Part shown: positions 43,226 to 51,496 of the stretch, one piece after another | How positions within the stretch are numbered: position 1 is the first letter of the stretch | Layout of the letters: each line of letters begins with the position of its first letter | Assembly: GCF_014648875.1 (NCBI RefSeq) | Contig: NZ_BMRY01000005.1 | Location: forward strand, 469,933 to 533,932 | Reading direction: 5' to 3' | DNA length: 64,000 bases | Source: Streptomyces parvus | Lineage (GTDB): Bacteria > Actinomycetota > Actinomycetes > Streptomycetales > Streptomycetaceae | Position numbers and translations under genes: made by a program | Notes under the pieces: model-generated | The model's database searches: none | Seen by the model: the letters and a program-made list of their open reading frames with translations, nothing else | Told to the model about the DNA's origin: nothing

Positions 43226-45261
43226 ACACGAACCGTCCGGCCGGGCAGCAGTCGGACCTCTCCCGGATCAAGACCTGGTGGCGCACGCTCGGCGGCGACC
43301 GCTTCGCCGTCCTGCCTCCCCCGACCCGTGGCCGCTACACGCAGTCCGACGGGCACGAGGACGCGGCGGAGATGTTCGCGACCCGGGGCATCGCCACCGA
43401 CACCTCCTTCGTGTACTGGCACTGGCAGTCCCACGACGCCTTCGCCCGCTCCGGCGACCTGACCGGCGCGCTCTACCTGCACTGGGGCGGCGACCACGCC
43501 ACGGTCGCCGCGGGCCTCGGCGACGGACCTCCCGGCTACCGGATCGTCGACAACGGTCCGCGGGGCGCCTTCCAGCTGGACCGGGTCACGGCGGTGGACG
43601 CCGACGGGCTGCCCGACCCCGAAGACGATGCGGGCGTACGCCAGTTCCTCGCCCGCGTCGACGAACCCCGCCACCGCACCGCCCGCTCCACGGAGTACGA
43701 CCCGCTGACCGCCGCCGAAGAACGCTGGCTCCACGACCGGCTGTCGGGCCCCGTGGACCTGGACGCCGCCGTCCGCTTCGCCGCCCCGCTGGAGCACCGG
43801 CGGGCGCTGACCCCGGACGAGACGGCACGGCTGCTGCCCGCCTGGCGGGAGGCGTACGCCGGACGGCTCACGGCCTGGCGCGGCTGGCGTTCCGTGCTCC
43901 CCGCGCTGCTGCGCCAGGAGCACCCTGAGGTCTGGGAGGTGGCCGCCGAGCTGGGCGCGGAGGCGGCGTACGCCCTCGCCGAACACCCCTCCCCGCGCTC
44001 GCTGGAGCTGCTGCGGGCGTGGGCGCTGACCGGTGACGACGGTGCCGTGCGCGGCTGGTTCCGCGCCCACCACGCCCTGCGCGAACCGGACCCGGTGCGC
44101 GCCGCCGCCACGCTCTCCGAGGAGCTGACGGCCCACGCCGCGCCCGAGGCCGCGCAGACCGGCCTCCTCCGCGCGCTGCGGGAAGCCGTCACCGACGAGC
44201 CCGACACCCGCCGCTCCCCCGCCGACGCGTTCTCCCCCCTGCTCCTCGCCACCATCCGGTTCGCCACCGACGACCGCCTGCCGCGCCCGCTGCGGGTCGC
44301 CGCCGCCAAGGCCGCCGCCGACACGGCCGAACGCGTGCGCGAGGCGGCCGGCCGCCTCACCGACGCCGCCGAAGCAGCCGATGCCCTGGCCGCCGTGGAG
44401 CGGTACGAGACCGCCCGCGACGACCTCCTCGCGGGCACCGGCCCCGACCTCACCGGCTACGAGGGCGGCCTCGGCGACATCTACCACCGCTACCGCACCC
44501 TCTCGCCCGCCGACGTCCGGTGGCTGCGCGACCGGCTGGCCGACCCGTCCACCGGAGTCCAGGGCATCGCGTTCTGCCTCGAACTGCTCCACGCCCACGG
44601 CGAAGCCGCCGAAGCGGACCTCGTCGCTCTCCTCCCCCGCTGGAAGAAGGAGCTGACCAAGCAGTACCGCACCACGTACACCGAGTGGCGCCACCCCCTG
44701 GTCACCCTGACCTGCCTGGCCCAGGACCTGGGCCATCCGGCCGGCGAAGCGATGCTGGCCTGGTGGGCGAAGCCCAAGCCGCTCTGGAAGGAACCGGTCC
44801 GGCTGCTCACCCACCTCGGCGCCCCCACCGAGGAGAAGGCCGCCGAGCTGTGGGAGTTCGTCGTCTCCGGCGGGCACGACACGGGCCATCTGATGACCTG
44901 GGTGCTGCTCCGCGCCCGCCTCGACGGCACGCACCCCCTGCACGTGGCGGAGAAGCTGATCGACGAGCCGGGCATCCGCGCGTACGTCCTGCACCGCGTC
45001 CTGATCGGGGTGGCCGACCCCGCCCAGCCGCTCTGGCACTACGCGATCGACCCGCGCAGCCACAGCTGGTGGCACCGCGCCCAGGAAGTGGCGGACGACG
45101 AACGCCTCTCCGCCGAGGCCCGCGCGATCGGCCTGAAGGCGGCCCGCGAGCACTACGTCACCCGCTACCCGGACCAGGTGCGCCCGGCCCTCACGGAAGG
45201 CGAGGTGAAGACGGCTCACGCCTGGCTGGAGGCCCGCGCCGACAGGACCGCGGCGGACTGA
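43204..45261 (+). CDS. Large uncharacterised helical protein
   Basis: A 685-residue protein without signal or membrane segment. The N-terminal 150 residues are mixed (IKTWWRTLGGDRFAVLPPPTRGRY, LYLHWGGDHATVAAGLGDGPPGYRIVDNG). The rest is a long Ala/Leu/Arg/Glu-rich helical array with repeated two-helix units (LRAWALTGDDGAVRGWFRAHHAL, WLRDRLADPSTGVQGIAFCLELLH), resembling HEAT-like repeats. No catalytic motif found. The GTG at 43204 has AGGAAG just upstream; GTG at 43216 is a second option. It overlaps the DUF4253 gene by 22 bp. Confidence 0.7.
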   Translation: MVLLVGLNTNRPAGQQSDLSRIKTWWRTLGGDRFAVLPPPTRGRYTQSDGHEDAAEMFATRGIATDTSFVYWHWQSHDAFARSGDLTGALYLHWGGDHATVAAGLGDGPPGYRIVDNGPRGAFQLDRVTAVDADGLPDPEDDAGVRQFLARVDEPRHRTARSTEYDPLTAAEERWLHDRLSGPVDLDAAVRFAAPLEHRRALTPDETARLLPAWREAYAGRLTAWRGWRSVLPALLRQEHPEVWEVAAELGAEAAYALAEHPSPRSLELLRAWALTGDDGAVRGWFRAHHALREPDPVRAAATLSEELTAHAAPEAAQTGLLRALREAVTDEPDTRRSPADAFSPLLLATIRFATDDRLPRPLRVAAAKAAADTAERVREAAGRLTDAAEAADALAAVERYETARDDLLAGTGPDLTGYEGGLGDIYHRYRTLSPADVRWLRDRLADPSTGVQGIAFCLELLHAHGEAAEADLVALLPRWKKELTKQYRTTYTEWRHPLVTLTCLAQDLGHPAGEAMLAWWAKPKPLWKEPVRLLTHLGAPTEEKAAELWEFVVSGGHDTGHLMTWVLLRARLDGTHPLHVAEKLIDEPGIRAYVLHRVLIGVADPAQPLWHYAIDPRSHSWWHRAQEVADDERLSAEARAIGLKAAREHYVTRYPDQVRPALTEGEVKTAHAWLEARADRTAAD

Positions 45262-45309
45262 GCCCTCGTACTCATGCGGGCGGCGGCCCCACGCGGTTCA
45301 CTCGGAAAC

Positions 45310-45687
45310 ATGAGCGACGACAGGCCCGGGACCGCCCCCGCACTCTCCCCCGACGAAACGCCCGACCCCCGCGCCTGGATCGCCCCGCTGATCTCCTCGG
45401 TCGTCACCGTGCCGCTGGGGCTGCTCGCCCTGCTCTACGGGGCGCTCTCCCCCATGGAGTGCGATTCCTGCAACGGCGCGGTGGCCGAGCGCTTCCACGA
45501 CAGCTGGATGACCGGGTGGACCGTCCTGTGGATCGGCCTGCTCGTCGCCCTGGCCGTGCTGATCGCGAGCTGGGCCCTCCCACACCAACTCCGCTTCGCC
45601 GCCCGCCGCGTGGGCCTGGCCCTGGCCGCACCCGCCACCGTGGGGGTCACTTTCGTAGCATTCATGGCACTGGTCGACTGGCCCTGA
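45310..45687 (+). CDS. Small membrane protein
   Basis: A 125-residue protein. Three hydrophobic segments are visible: WIAPLISSVVTVPLGLLALL, WTVLWIGLLVALAVLIASWA and LALAAPATVGVTFVAFMAL. A loop with MECDSCNGAVAERFHDSW has two Cys two residues apart. The N terminus is acidic and cytoplasmic. No family recognised. Co-directional with the genes on either side, six bases before the next start. Confidence 0.7.
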   Translation: MSDDRPGTAPALSPDETPDPRAWIAPLISSVVTVPLGLLALLYGALSPMECDSCNGAVAERFHDSWMTGWTVLWIGLLVALAVLIASWALPHQLRFAARRVGLALAAPATVGVTFVAFMALVDWP

Positions 45688-45693
45688 CAGAAA

Positions 45694-46185
45694 GTGTCCA
45701 CCCCCATGAACGACACGAACCTCACGACCACGACGGAAGCCGCTTCCGCGGCCGAAGCCGCAGAGCGCCTGATAGCCGAATTCCGTGCGCTGCCCGCCGG
45801 CAGCGACCGCAAGCGGGAGATCATCACCGAACTGGACGCCAACGCCCAGGCGCTGCCGTTCCTCGTCTCGGTCGTCGCGGACCCGGGCGAATACGACCTC
45901 GCCCGGGTCGAGAGCGCCACCGTCCTGCGCCTGTGGCCCCCGGCGGACCCCGCCCTGCGCCACGAAGCGGGCCGCGCCCTGCTCACCGCGCTGCGTGATC
46001 CGGCGGAGGACCTGGTCCGGCAGTACGCGGCGATGTCGCTGGCGCCCTACACCGACGACCCGGTCGTCGCCACGGTCCTGGACACCACCGCGCGGGCCGA
46101 CGAGGACCCGCTCGTCCGGGACAGCGCCCGCTTCTCCATCAAGGAGGCCCACCGGCTCCAGGAGACCGGAGCGGGTGGGCCGTGA
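45694..46185 (+). CDS. HEAT-repeat-like protein
   Basis: A 163-residue all-helical protein. Two to three HEAT-like units are visible (LARVESATVLRLWPPADPAL, EDLVRQYAAMSLAPYTDDPV, DPLVRDSARFSIKEAHRL). It resembles single-domain immunity-like or scaffolding HEAT proteins. The GTG at 45694 (with GAAAG upstream) or an ATG four codons later are both possible. It follows the small membrane protein closely, so likely the end of the same transcript. Confidence 0.72.
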   Translation: MSTPMNDTNLTTTTEAASAAEAAERLIAEFRALPAGSDRKREIITELDANAQALPFLVSVVADPGEYDLARVESATVLRLWPPADPALRHEAGRALLTALRDPAEDLVRQYAAMSLAPYTDDPVVATVLDTTARADEDPLVRDSARFSIKEAHRLQETGAGGP

Positions 46186-46194
46186 TCACGCGGG

Positions 46195-46236
46195 GGCTCA
46201 GCCCCTGCCACCTCCGGCGGAGGCTCAGCCCCTGCC
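46195..46236. repeat. 15-bp direct repeat at the hemB 3' end
   Basis: GGCTCAGCCCCTGCC occurs at 46195-46209 and 46222-46236, flanking the palindrome CCTCCGGCGGAGG. The right copy includes the hemB stop codon; the left copy lies past the stop. Confidence 0.75.
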
Positions 46237-47229
46237 GCGTCCGAGCCACCGGGCCGCCTCGGTCGCCCAGTAGGTGAGGATCATCTGCGCCCCGGCCCGC
46301 CGGATCCCGGTCAGGCTCTCCAGGATCGCCTTGTCCCGGTCGATCCAGCCCTTCTCGGCGGCGGCCTCGATCATCGCGTACTCGCCGCTGATCTGGTACG
46401 CCGCGACCGGCACGTCCGTGGACTCCGCGACCTTGGCGAGGATGTCCAGATACGGTCCGGCGGGCTTCACCATGACCATGTCCGCGCCCTCCGCCAGGTC
46501 CAGCGCCAGCTCCCGCAGCGACTCGCGGGCGTTGGCCGGGTCCTGCTGGTAGGTCTTGCGGTCGCCGGTCAGCGAGGAGCCGACGGCCTCGCGGAAGGGC
46601 CCGTAGAAGGCGGAGCTGTACTTCACGGTGTAGGCGAGGATCGACACGTCCTCGTGGCCGGTCTGGTCCAGGGCGTCCCGGATCACGCCGACCTGACCGT
46701 CCATCATCCCGCTGGGGCCCACCACATGGGCCCCGGCGTCCGCCTGGACCTGGGCCATCTCCGCGTACCGCTCCAGGGTCGCGTCGTTGTCCACCCGGCC
46801 GTCCGCCGTCAGGACCCCGCAGTGGCCGTGGTCGGTGAACTCGTCCAGGCACAGGTCCGACATGACAATGAGGTCGTCGCCGACCTCCTCGCGCACGGCA
46901 CGCAGAGCGACCTGGAGGATCCCGTCCGGGTCGGTGCCCGCCGTGCCCCTGGCGTCCTTCTTCCCGTCCTCCGGCACCCCGAAGAGCATGATCCCCGAGA
47001 CCCCGGCCTCCACCGCCTCGACGGCCGCCTTCCGCAGAGTGTCCAGGGTGTGCTGGTGCACGCCGGGCATGGCCGAGACGGCGACCGGGGCGTCGATGCC
47101 CTCCCGCACGAACGCGGGGAGGATCAGGTTCGCGGGGTGGAGCCGGGTCTCGGCGACCATCCGCCGCATCGTCGGGGTCGTCCGCAGCCGCCGGGGGCGG
47201 GAGCCGGGGAAGTTTGCGTACGCAGTCAT
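46225..47229 (-). CDS. hemB: 5-Aminolevulinate dehydratase (porphobilinogen synthase)
   Basis: A 334-residue enzyme. It condenses two 5-aminolevulinates to porphobilinogen. Seen: PGVHQHTLDTLRKAAVEAVE, the metal-region loop SDLCLDEFTDHGHCGVL, the Schiff-base lysines in VKYSSAFYGPF (first) and VMVKPAGPYLDI (second), and the ending WATEAARWL. The Cys/His layout of the SDLCLDEFTDHGHCG loop is of the mixed type seen in actinobacteria. The ATG at 47229 fits the family. It follows hemD on the same strand but a strong hairpin separates them, so it probably has its own promoter. Confidence 0.96.
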   Translation of the reverse strand: MTAYANFPGSRPRRLRTTPTMRRMVAETRLHPANLILPAFVREGIDAPVAVSAMPGVHQHTLDTLRKAAVEAVEAGVSGIMLFGVPEDGKKDARGTAGTDPDGILQVALRAVREEVGDDLIVMSDLCLDEFTDHGHCGVLTADGRVDNDATLERYAEMAQVQADAGAHVVGPSGMMDGQVGVIRDALDQTGHEDVSILAYTVKYSSAFYGPFREAVGSSLTGDRKTYQQDPANARESLRELALDLAEGADMVMVKPAGPYLDILAKVAESTDVPVAAYQISGEYAMIEAAAEKGWIDRDKAILESLTGIRRAGAQMILTYWATEAARWLGRGRG

Positions 47230-47285
47230 CCTTCGACGATAGCCCCGTACGCAGCACGGTCTTGCCGACACCGGTGCCGGGAAAG

Positions 47286-47323
47286 ACGGTGGGCCCGGCC
47301 GCCGAAGCGACCGGGCCCACCGT
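47286..47323 (-). terminator. Hairpin between hemD and hemB
   Basis: ACGGTGGGCCCGG (47286-47298) pairs perfectly with CCGGGCCCACCGT (47311-47323) around a 12-base loop. On the minus strand it follows the hemD stop, so it should end the rex-hemACD transcript before hemB. Confidence 0.8.
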
Positions 47324-47334
47324 TCACGTAACCA

Positions 47335-49005
47335 CTACGTCGTCGTCCGGCGCCTGCGCGCACCGGGGCGCCGCTCGCTCGGCCGGGTCACCGGGTCGCC
47401 GGCCTCCTTCGCCGCGTCCCGGCGCTGCGCGCCGAAGGCGGCGAGCGCCTCGGCGAGCTTGTGCACCGACGGCTCGGGGGACAGCACGTCGACCCGCAGG
47501 CCGTGCTCCTCGGCGGTCTTCGCGGTGGCCGGGCCGATACACGCGATGACGGTCACGTTGTGCGGCTTGCCCGCGATGCCGACCAGGTTCCGGACGGTCG
47601 AGGACGAGGTGAACAGGACCGCGTCGAAGCCGCCGCCCTTGATCGCCTCGCGGGTGTCGGCCGGCGGCGGCGAGGCGCGGACCGTGCGGTACGCGGTGAC
47701 GTCGTCGACCTCCCAGCCCAGCTCGATGAGCCCGGCCACCAGGGTCTCGGTGGCGATGTCGGCGCGCGGCAGGAACACCCGGTCGATCGGGTCGAAGACC
47801 GGGTCGTAGGGCGGCCAGTCCTCCAGCAGCCCGGCGGCGGACTGCTCGCCGGAGGGCACCAGGTCCGGCTTGACGCCGAAGTCGATCAGCGCGGCGGCGG
47901 TCTGCTCGCCGACGGCGGCGACCTTGATCCCGGCGAAGGCACGGGCGTCGAGACCGTACTCCTCGAACTTCTCCCGGACCGCCTTGACGGCGTTCACGCT
48001 GGTGAAGGCGATCCACTCGTAGCGCCCGGTGACCAGGCCCTTGACCGCGCGCTCCATCTGCTGGGGCGTACGCGGCGGCTCGACGGCGATCGTCGGGACC
48101 TCGTGCGGCACCGCACCGTAGGAACGCAGCTGGTCGGAGAGCGACGCGGCCTGCTCCTTGGTACGCGGGACGAGCACCCTCCAGCCGAACAGCGGCTTGG
48201 ACTCGAACCACGCGAGCTGGTCGCGCTGGGCGGCGGAGCTGCGCTCTCCGACCACGGCTATGACCGGCCGGTGGCCCTCGGGCGAGGGGAGCACCTTGGC
48301 CTGCTTGAGGGTCTGGGCGATCGTCCCGAGGGTCGCCGTCCAGGTGCGCTGGCGGGTGGTGGTGCCCGCGATCGTCACGGTGAGCGGGGTGTCGGGCTTG
48401 CGGCCCGCCGAGACGAGCTCACCGGCGGCGGCCGCCACCGAGTCCAGCGTGGTGGAGACGACGGCGGTCGCGTCGCTCGCGCCGACCTCGCTCCAGCACC
48501 GGTCGGAGGCCGTACGGGCGTCGACGAAGCGAACGTCCGCGCCCTGCTCGTCACGCAGCGGCACCCCGGCGTACGCGGGCACGCCGACGGCGTTCGCGAT
48601 CCCCGGGACCACCTCGAAGGGCACCCCGGCGGCGGCGCAGGCGAGCATCTCCGCGCCCGCGTCGCCGTCCAGACCCGGATCGCCCGCGACAGCACGAACC
48701 ACCCGCCTGCCGCCCTTCGCGGCCTCCATGACAAGATTGGCCGCATCCCTGAGAACGGGTACACCAGCGCTTGTTGACGAGACGTCAACAAGCGTCAGCT
48801 CAGGCGTGCTCACGCCTTCCCGCGCATGGCTGCGCACGACGTCGAGCACATCGGGCTCGGCGACAAGGACGTCCGCGCTCGCGAGCGCTTCGACAGCGCG
48901 CAGAGTCAGCAGTCCCGGGTCGCCGGGACCGGCGCCGAGGAAGGTGACCTGGCCTTGGGCGGACAGGGCCGGAAAGTCGGATGCGGCGGGGCCGGTGGGG
49001 CTCAA
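47335..49005 (-). CDS. hemD: Uroporphyrinogen-III synthase fused to a C-methyltransferase-like domain
   Basis: A 556-residue two-domain protein. Residues about 20-245 are a tetrapyrrole-methylase fold (VTFLGAGPGDPGLLTLRAVE, VVPGIANAVGVPAYAGVPL). Residues about 270-520 are HemD (GWRVLVPRTKEQAASLSDQL, WIAFTSVNAVKAV, AVGEQTAAALIDFG, VLFTSSSTVRNLVG). HemD cyclises hydroxymethylbilane to uroporphyrinogen III. The methylase domain lacks the usual GGDPFVFGRGGEE block and has AVAGDPGLDGDAGAEM instead, so its methylation activity is doubtful. The TTG at 49005 overlaps the hemC stop by four bases and has GGGAG upstream. Confidence 0.93.
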   Translation of the reverse strand: MSPTGPAASDFPALSAQGQVTFLGAGPGDPGLLTLRAVEALASADVLVAEPDVLDVVRSHAREGVSTPELTLVDVSSTSAGVPVLRDAANLVMEAAKGGRRVVRAVAGDPGLDGDAGAEMLACAAAGVPFEVVPGIANAVGVPAYAGVPLRDEQGADVRFVDARTASDRCWSEVGASDATAVVSTTLDSVAAAAGELVSAGRKPDTPLTVTIAGTTTRQRTWTATLGTIAQTLKQAKVLPSPEGHRPVIAVVGERSSAAQRDQLAWFESKPLFGWRVLVPRTKEQAASLSDQLRSYGAVPHEVPTIAVEPPRTPQQMERAVKGLVTGRYEWIAFTSVNAVKAVREKFEEYGLDARAFAGIKVAAVGEQTAAALIDFGVKPDLVPSGEQSAAGLLEDWPPYDPVFDPIDRVFLPRADIATETLVAGLIELGWEVDDVTAYRTVRASPPPADTREAIKGGGFDAVLFTSSSTVRNLVGIAGKPHNVTVIACIGPATAKTAEEHGLRVDVLSPEPSVHKLAEALAAFGAQRRDAAKEAGDPVTRPSERRPGARRRRTTT

Positions 49006-49988
49006 AGTGCTCGCTCCCCCATAAGACCGGCCGCACCCTTGGCGAGCATCTCGGACGCGAGTTCGCGACCGAGGGCCGCCGCGTCGTCGTGCGACGTGGG
49101 GACGGGACCGGTGGTGGACAGCTGTACCAGCGAGGAACCGTCGGTGGAACCGACGACTCCGCGCAGGCGCAGTTCGTTGACAACATGCCCGTCGGCCAGG
49201 ACGTCGGCCAGCGCACCCACGGGTGCGGAGCAGCCGGCCTCCAGGGCGGCGAGCAGGGCGCGCTCGGCGGTCACGGCGACCCGGGTGTACGGGTCGTCGA
49301 GCTCGGCGAGTGCGGCGGCGAGGTCGGCGCTGGACGCGGCGCACTCGATCGCCAGTGCTCCCTGGCCGGGAGCGGGCAGGACGGTGTCGACCGCAAGGAA
49401 GTCGGTCACCTCACCGGTCCGGCCGAGACGGCTGAGCCCGGCGGCGGCGAGGACCACCGCGTCGAGCTCGCCGTTCCGCACGAACCCGATCCGCGTGTCG
49501 ACGTTGCCCCGGATGGGGACGGTCTCGATCCGCAGTCCGTGGGAACGGGCGTACGCGTTGAGCTGCGCCATGCGGCGCGGCGAACCGGTGCCGATGCGGG
49601 CGCCTTCGGGCAGCTGCTCGAAGGTCAGCCCGTCCCGCGCGACGAGCGCGTCGCGCGGGTCCTCGCGCTGCGGCACGGCGGCCAGCACGAGGTCGTCGGG
49701 CTGGCTGGTCGGCAGGTCCTTGAGCGAGTGGACGGCGAAGTCCACCTCGCCGCGCAGGAGCGCCTCGCGCAGGGCGGCGACGAAGACGCCGGTGCCGCCG
49801 ATCTGCGCCAGGTGCTCGCGGGAGGTGTCCCCGTACGTGGTGATCTCGACGAGCTCGACGGCGCGCCCGGTCACCTCGCGGACCGCCTCGGCGACGAGCC
49901 CGGACTGGGCCATGGCGAGCTTGGAGCGCCGGGTGCCCAGCCGGAGCGGCGCGGCGCTCCGCGCGTCCGGCGATGAGTTGTCGGTCAT
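49002..49988 (-). CDS. hemC: Porphobilinogen deaminase (hydroxymethylbilane synthase)
   Basis: A 328-residue enzyme that joins four porphobilinogens into hydroxymethylbilane. The N terminus LRLGTRRSKLAMAQSG and the dipyrromethane-cofactor Cys in LEAGCSAPVGALA are intact. Substrate-binding elements HSLKDLPTSQPDDLVLAAV and GTGSPRRMAQL are present, as is PIRGNVDTRI. The start ATG overlaps the hemA stop (ATGA) and the stop overlaps the hemD start. Confidence 0.96.
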   Translation of the reverse strand: MTDNSSPDARSAAPLRLGTRRSKLAMAQSGLVAEAVREVTGRAVELVEITTYGDTSREHLAQIGGTGVFVAALREALLRGEVDFAVHSLKDLPTSQPDDLVLAAVPQREDPRDALVARDGLTFEQLPEGARIGTGSPRRMAQLNAYARSHGLRIETVPIRGNVDTRIGFVRNGELDAVVLAAAGLSRLGRTGEVTDFLAVDTVLPAPGQGALAIECAASSADLAAALAELDDPYTRVAVTAERALLAALEAGCSAPVGALADVLADGHVVNELRLRGVVGSTDGSSLVQLSTTGPVPTSHDDAAALGRELASEMLAKGAAGLMGERAL

Positions 49989-51496
49989 GACCGCCCTCTA
50001 TTCGGGTCGTTCAGGTCGGCCCGGGAGACGGCGGCCACCGTCTGCGGGTCGAGGTCGAAGAGTTCTCGCAGCGCGTCCGCGTACCCGGCGCCGCCGGGCT
50101 CGCTGGCGAGCTGCTTGACCCGCACGGTGGGCGCGTGCAGGAGCTTGTCGACGACGCGGCGCACCGTCTGGGTGATCTCGGCGCGCTGCTTCTCGTCCAG
50201 GTCGGGGAGGCGGCCGTCCAGTCGCGCGATCTCGCCGGCGACCACGTCGGCGGCCATGGTGCGCAGGGCGACCACGGTCGGGGCGACGTGCGCGGCGCGC
50301 TGGGCGGCGCCGAAGGCGGCCACCTCGTCGGAGACGATCGTGCGGACCCGGTCCACGTCGGCGGCCATCGGGGCGTCGGCGGACGCCTCGGCGAGCGACT
50401 CGATGTCGACGAGGCGCACCCCGGCGATGCGGTGGGCGGCGCCGTCGATGTCGCGCGGCATGGCGAGGTCGAGCAGGGCGAGCCGGACGGGGCCGGTGGA
50501 CTGCGCGGGCACGGTGACCCGGCGCGGCGCGGTCACCGGACCGGCGTGCGCGGCGGAGGCGGCGGAACCGTTCTCCACCCAGGCGGCGTGCTGGTCGACG
50601 TCGTCCGGGGCGGGGGCGACGGCGGTGACCGCCGGTGCCTCGGGCGCGGCGTCCAGGGTGACGCCGAGGGCGTCGGCGAGGGCGTCGGCGGTGAGCACGA
50701 GTCCGGTGGAGCCGGTGCAGGAGACCACGACGTCGGCACGTGTCAGTTCGTCGCCCACCGCGGACATCTCGACGGCGCGGGCGCGCACGGCGGTGTCGTC
50801 GCCCTGCTGGAGGATCTCCACCAGGCGGTCCGCGCGGGAGCGGGTCCGGTTGGCGACGACGACCTCGGCGCAGCCGGTGCGGGCGAGGGTCGCGGCGGCC
50901 AGCGAGGACATCGATCCGGCGCCGATGACCAGGGCGCGCTTGCCGCGGGCCCAGCACTCGGGGTCGGCGCCGGCGGCGAGCTGCTGGAGCCCGAAGGTGA
51001 CGAGCGACTGCCCGGCCCGGTCGATCCCGGTCTCGCTGTGGGCGCGCTTGCCGACCCGCAGGGCCTGCTGGAAGAGGTCGTTCAGCAGCCGTCCGGCGGT
51101 GTGCAGCTCCTGGCCGCGCGCGAGCGCGTCCTTGATCTGGCCGAGGATCTGGCCCTCGCCGACGACCATCGAGTCGAGCCCGCAGGCCACCGAGAACAGG
51201 TGGTGGACGGCCCGGTCCTCGTAGTGCACATAGAGATACGGAGTGAGCTCCTCCAGACCGACGCCGCTGTGCTGGGCGAGCAGGGTGGAGAGCTCGGCGA
51301 CGCCCGCGTGGAACTTGTCCACGTCCGCGTACAGCTCGATGCGGTTGCAGGTGGCCAGCACGGCGGCCTCGGTCGCGGGTTCCGCGGCGAGGGTGTCCTG
51401 GAGCAGCTTGGCCTGGGTGTCGGCAGCGAGGGACGCCCGCTCCAGTACGGAGACGGGGGCGCTGCGGTGGCTCAGTCCGACGACGAGGAGGCTCAT
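49985..51496 (-). CDS. hemA: Glutamyl-tRNA reductase
   Basis: A 503-residue enzyme reducing glutamyl-tRNA to glutamate-1-semialdehyde, the committed step of C5 haem synthesis; HemL uses the product. Catalytic Cys is in VLATCNRIELYADV (about residue 50), with LFSVACGLDSMVVGEGQILGQIK and the nucleotide motif VIGAGSMSSLAAATL. Between VVSCTGSTGLVLTADALADA and VRLALLDLAMPRDI lies an insert of about 70 Ala/Pro-rich residues absent from most bacterial HemA proteins. The C-terminal dimerisation helices are normal. ATG overlaps the rex stop. Confidence 0.96.
   Translation of the reverse strand: MSLLVVGLSHRSAPVSVLERASLAADTQAKLLQDTLAAEPATEAAVLATCNRIELYADVDKFHAGVAELSTLLAQHSGVGLEELTPYLYVHYEDRAVHHLFSVACGLDSMVVGEGQILGQIKDALARGQELHTAGRLLNDLFQQALRVGKRAHSETGIDRAGQSLVTFGLQQLAAGADPECWARGKRALVIGAGSMSSLAAATLARTGCAEVVVANRTRSRADRLVEILQQGDDTAVRARAVEMSAVGDELTRADVVVSCTGSTGLVLTADALADALGVTLDAAPEAPAVTAVAPAPDDVDQHAAWVENGSAASAAHAGPVTAPRRVTVPAQSTGPVRLALLDLAMPRDIDGAAHRIAGVRLVDIESLAEASADAPMAADVDRVRTIVSDEVAAFGAAQRAAHVAPTVVALRTMAADVVAGEIARLDGRLPDLDEKQRAEITQTVRRVVDKLLHAPTVRVKQLASEPGGAGYADALRELFDLDPQTVAAVSRADLNDPNRGRS

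Noticed and set aside
43171..45219. Long open frame on the minus strand (682 codons) opposite the large helical protein gene
   Set aside because: It is the complement of a well-supported plus-strand gene and has the Gly/Arg/Val-rich composition typical of antisense frames in high-GC DNA.
46195..46236. Attachment site formed by the 15-bp repeat near hemB
   Set aside because: Only 12 bp separate the two copies and no mobile gene is near; a small local duplication is simpler.
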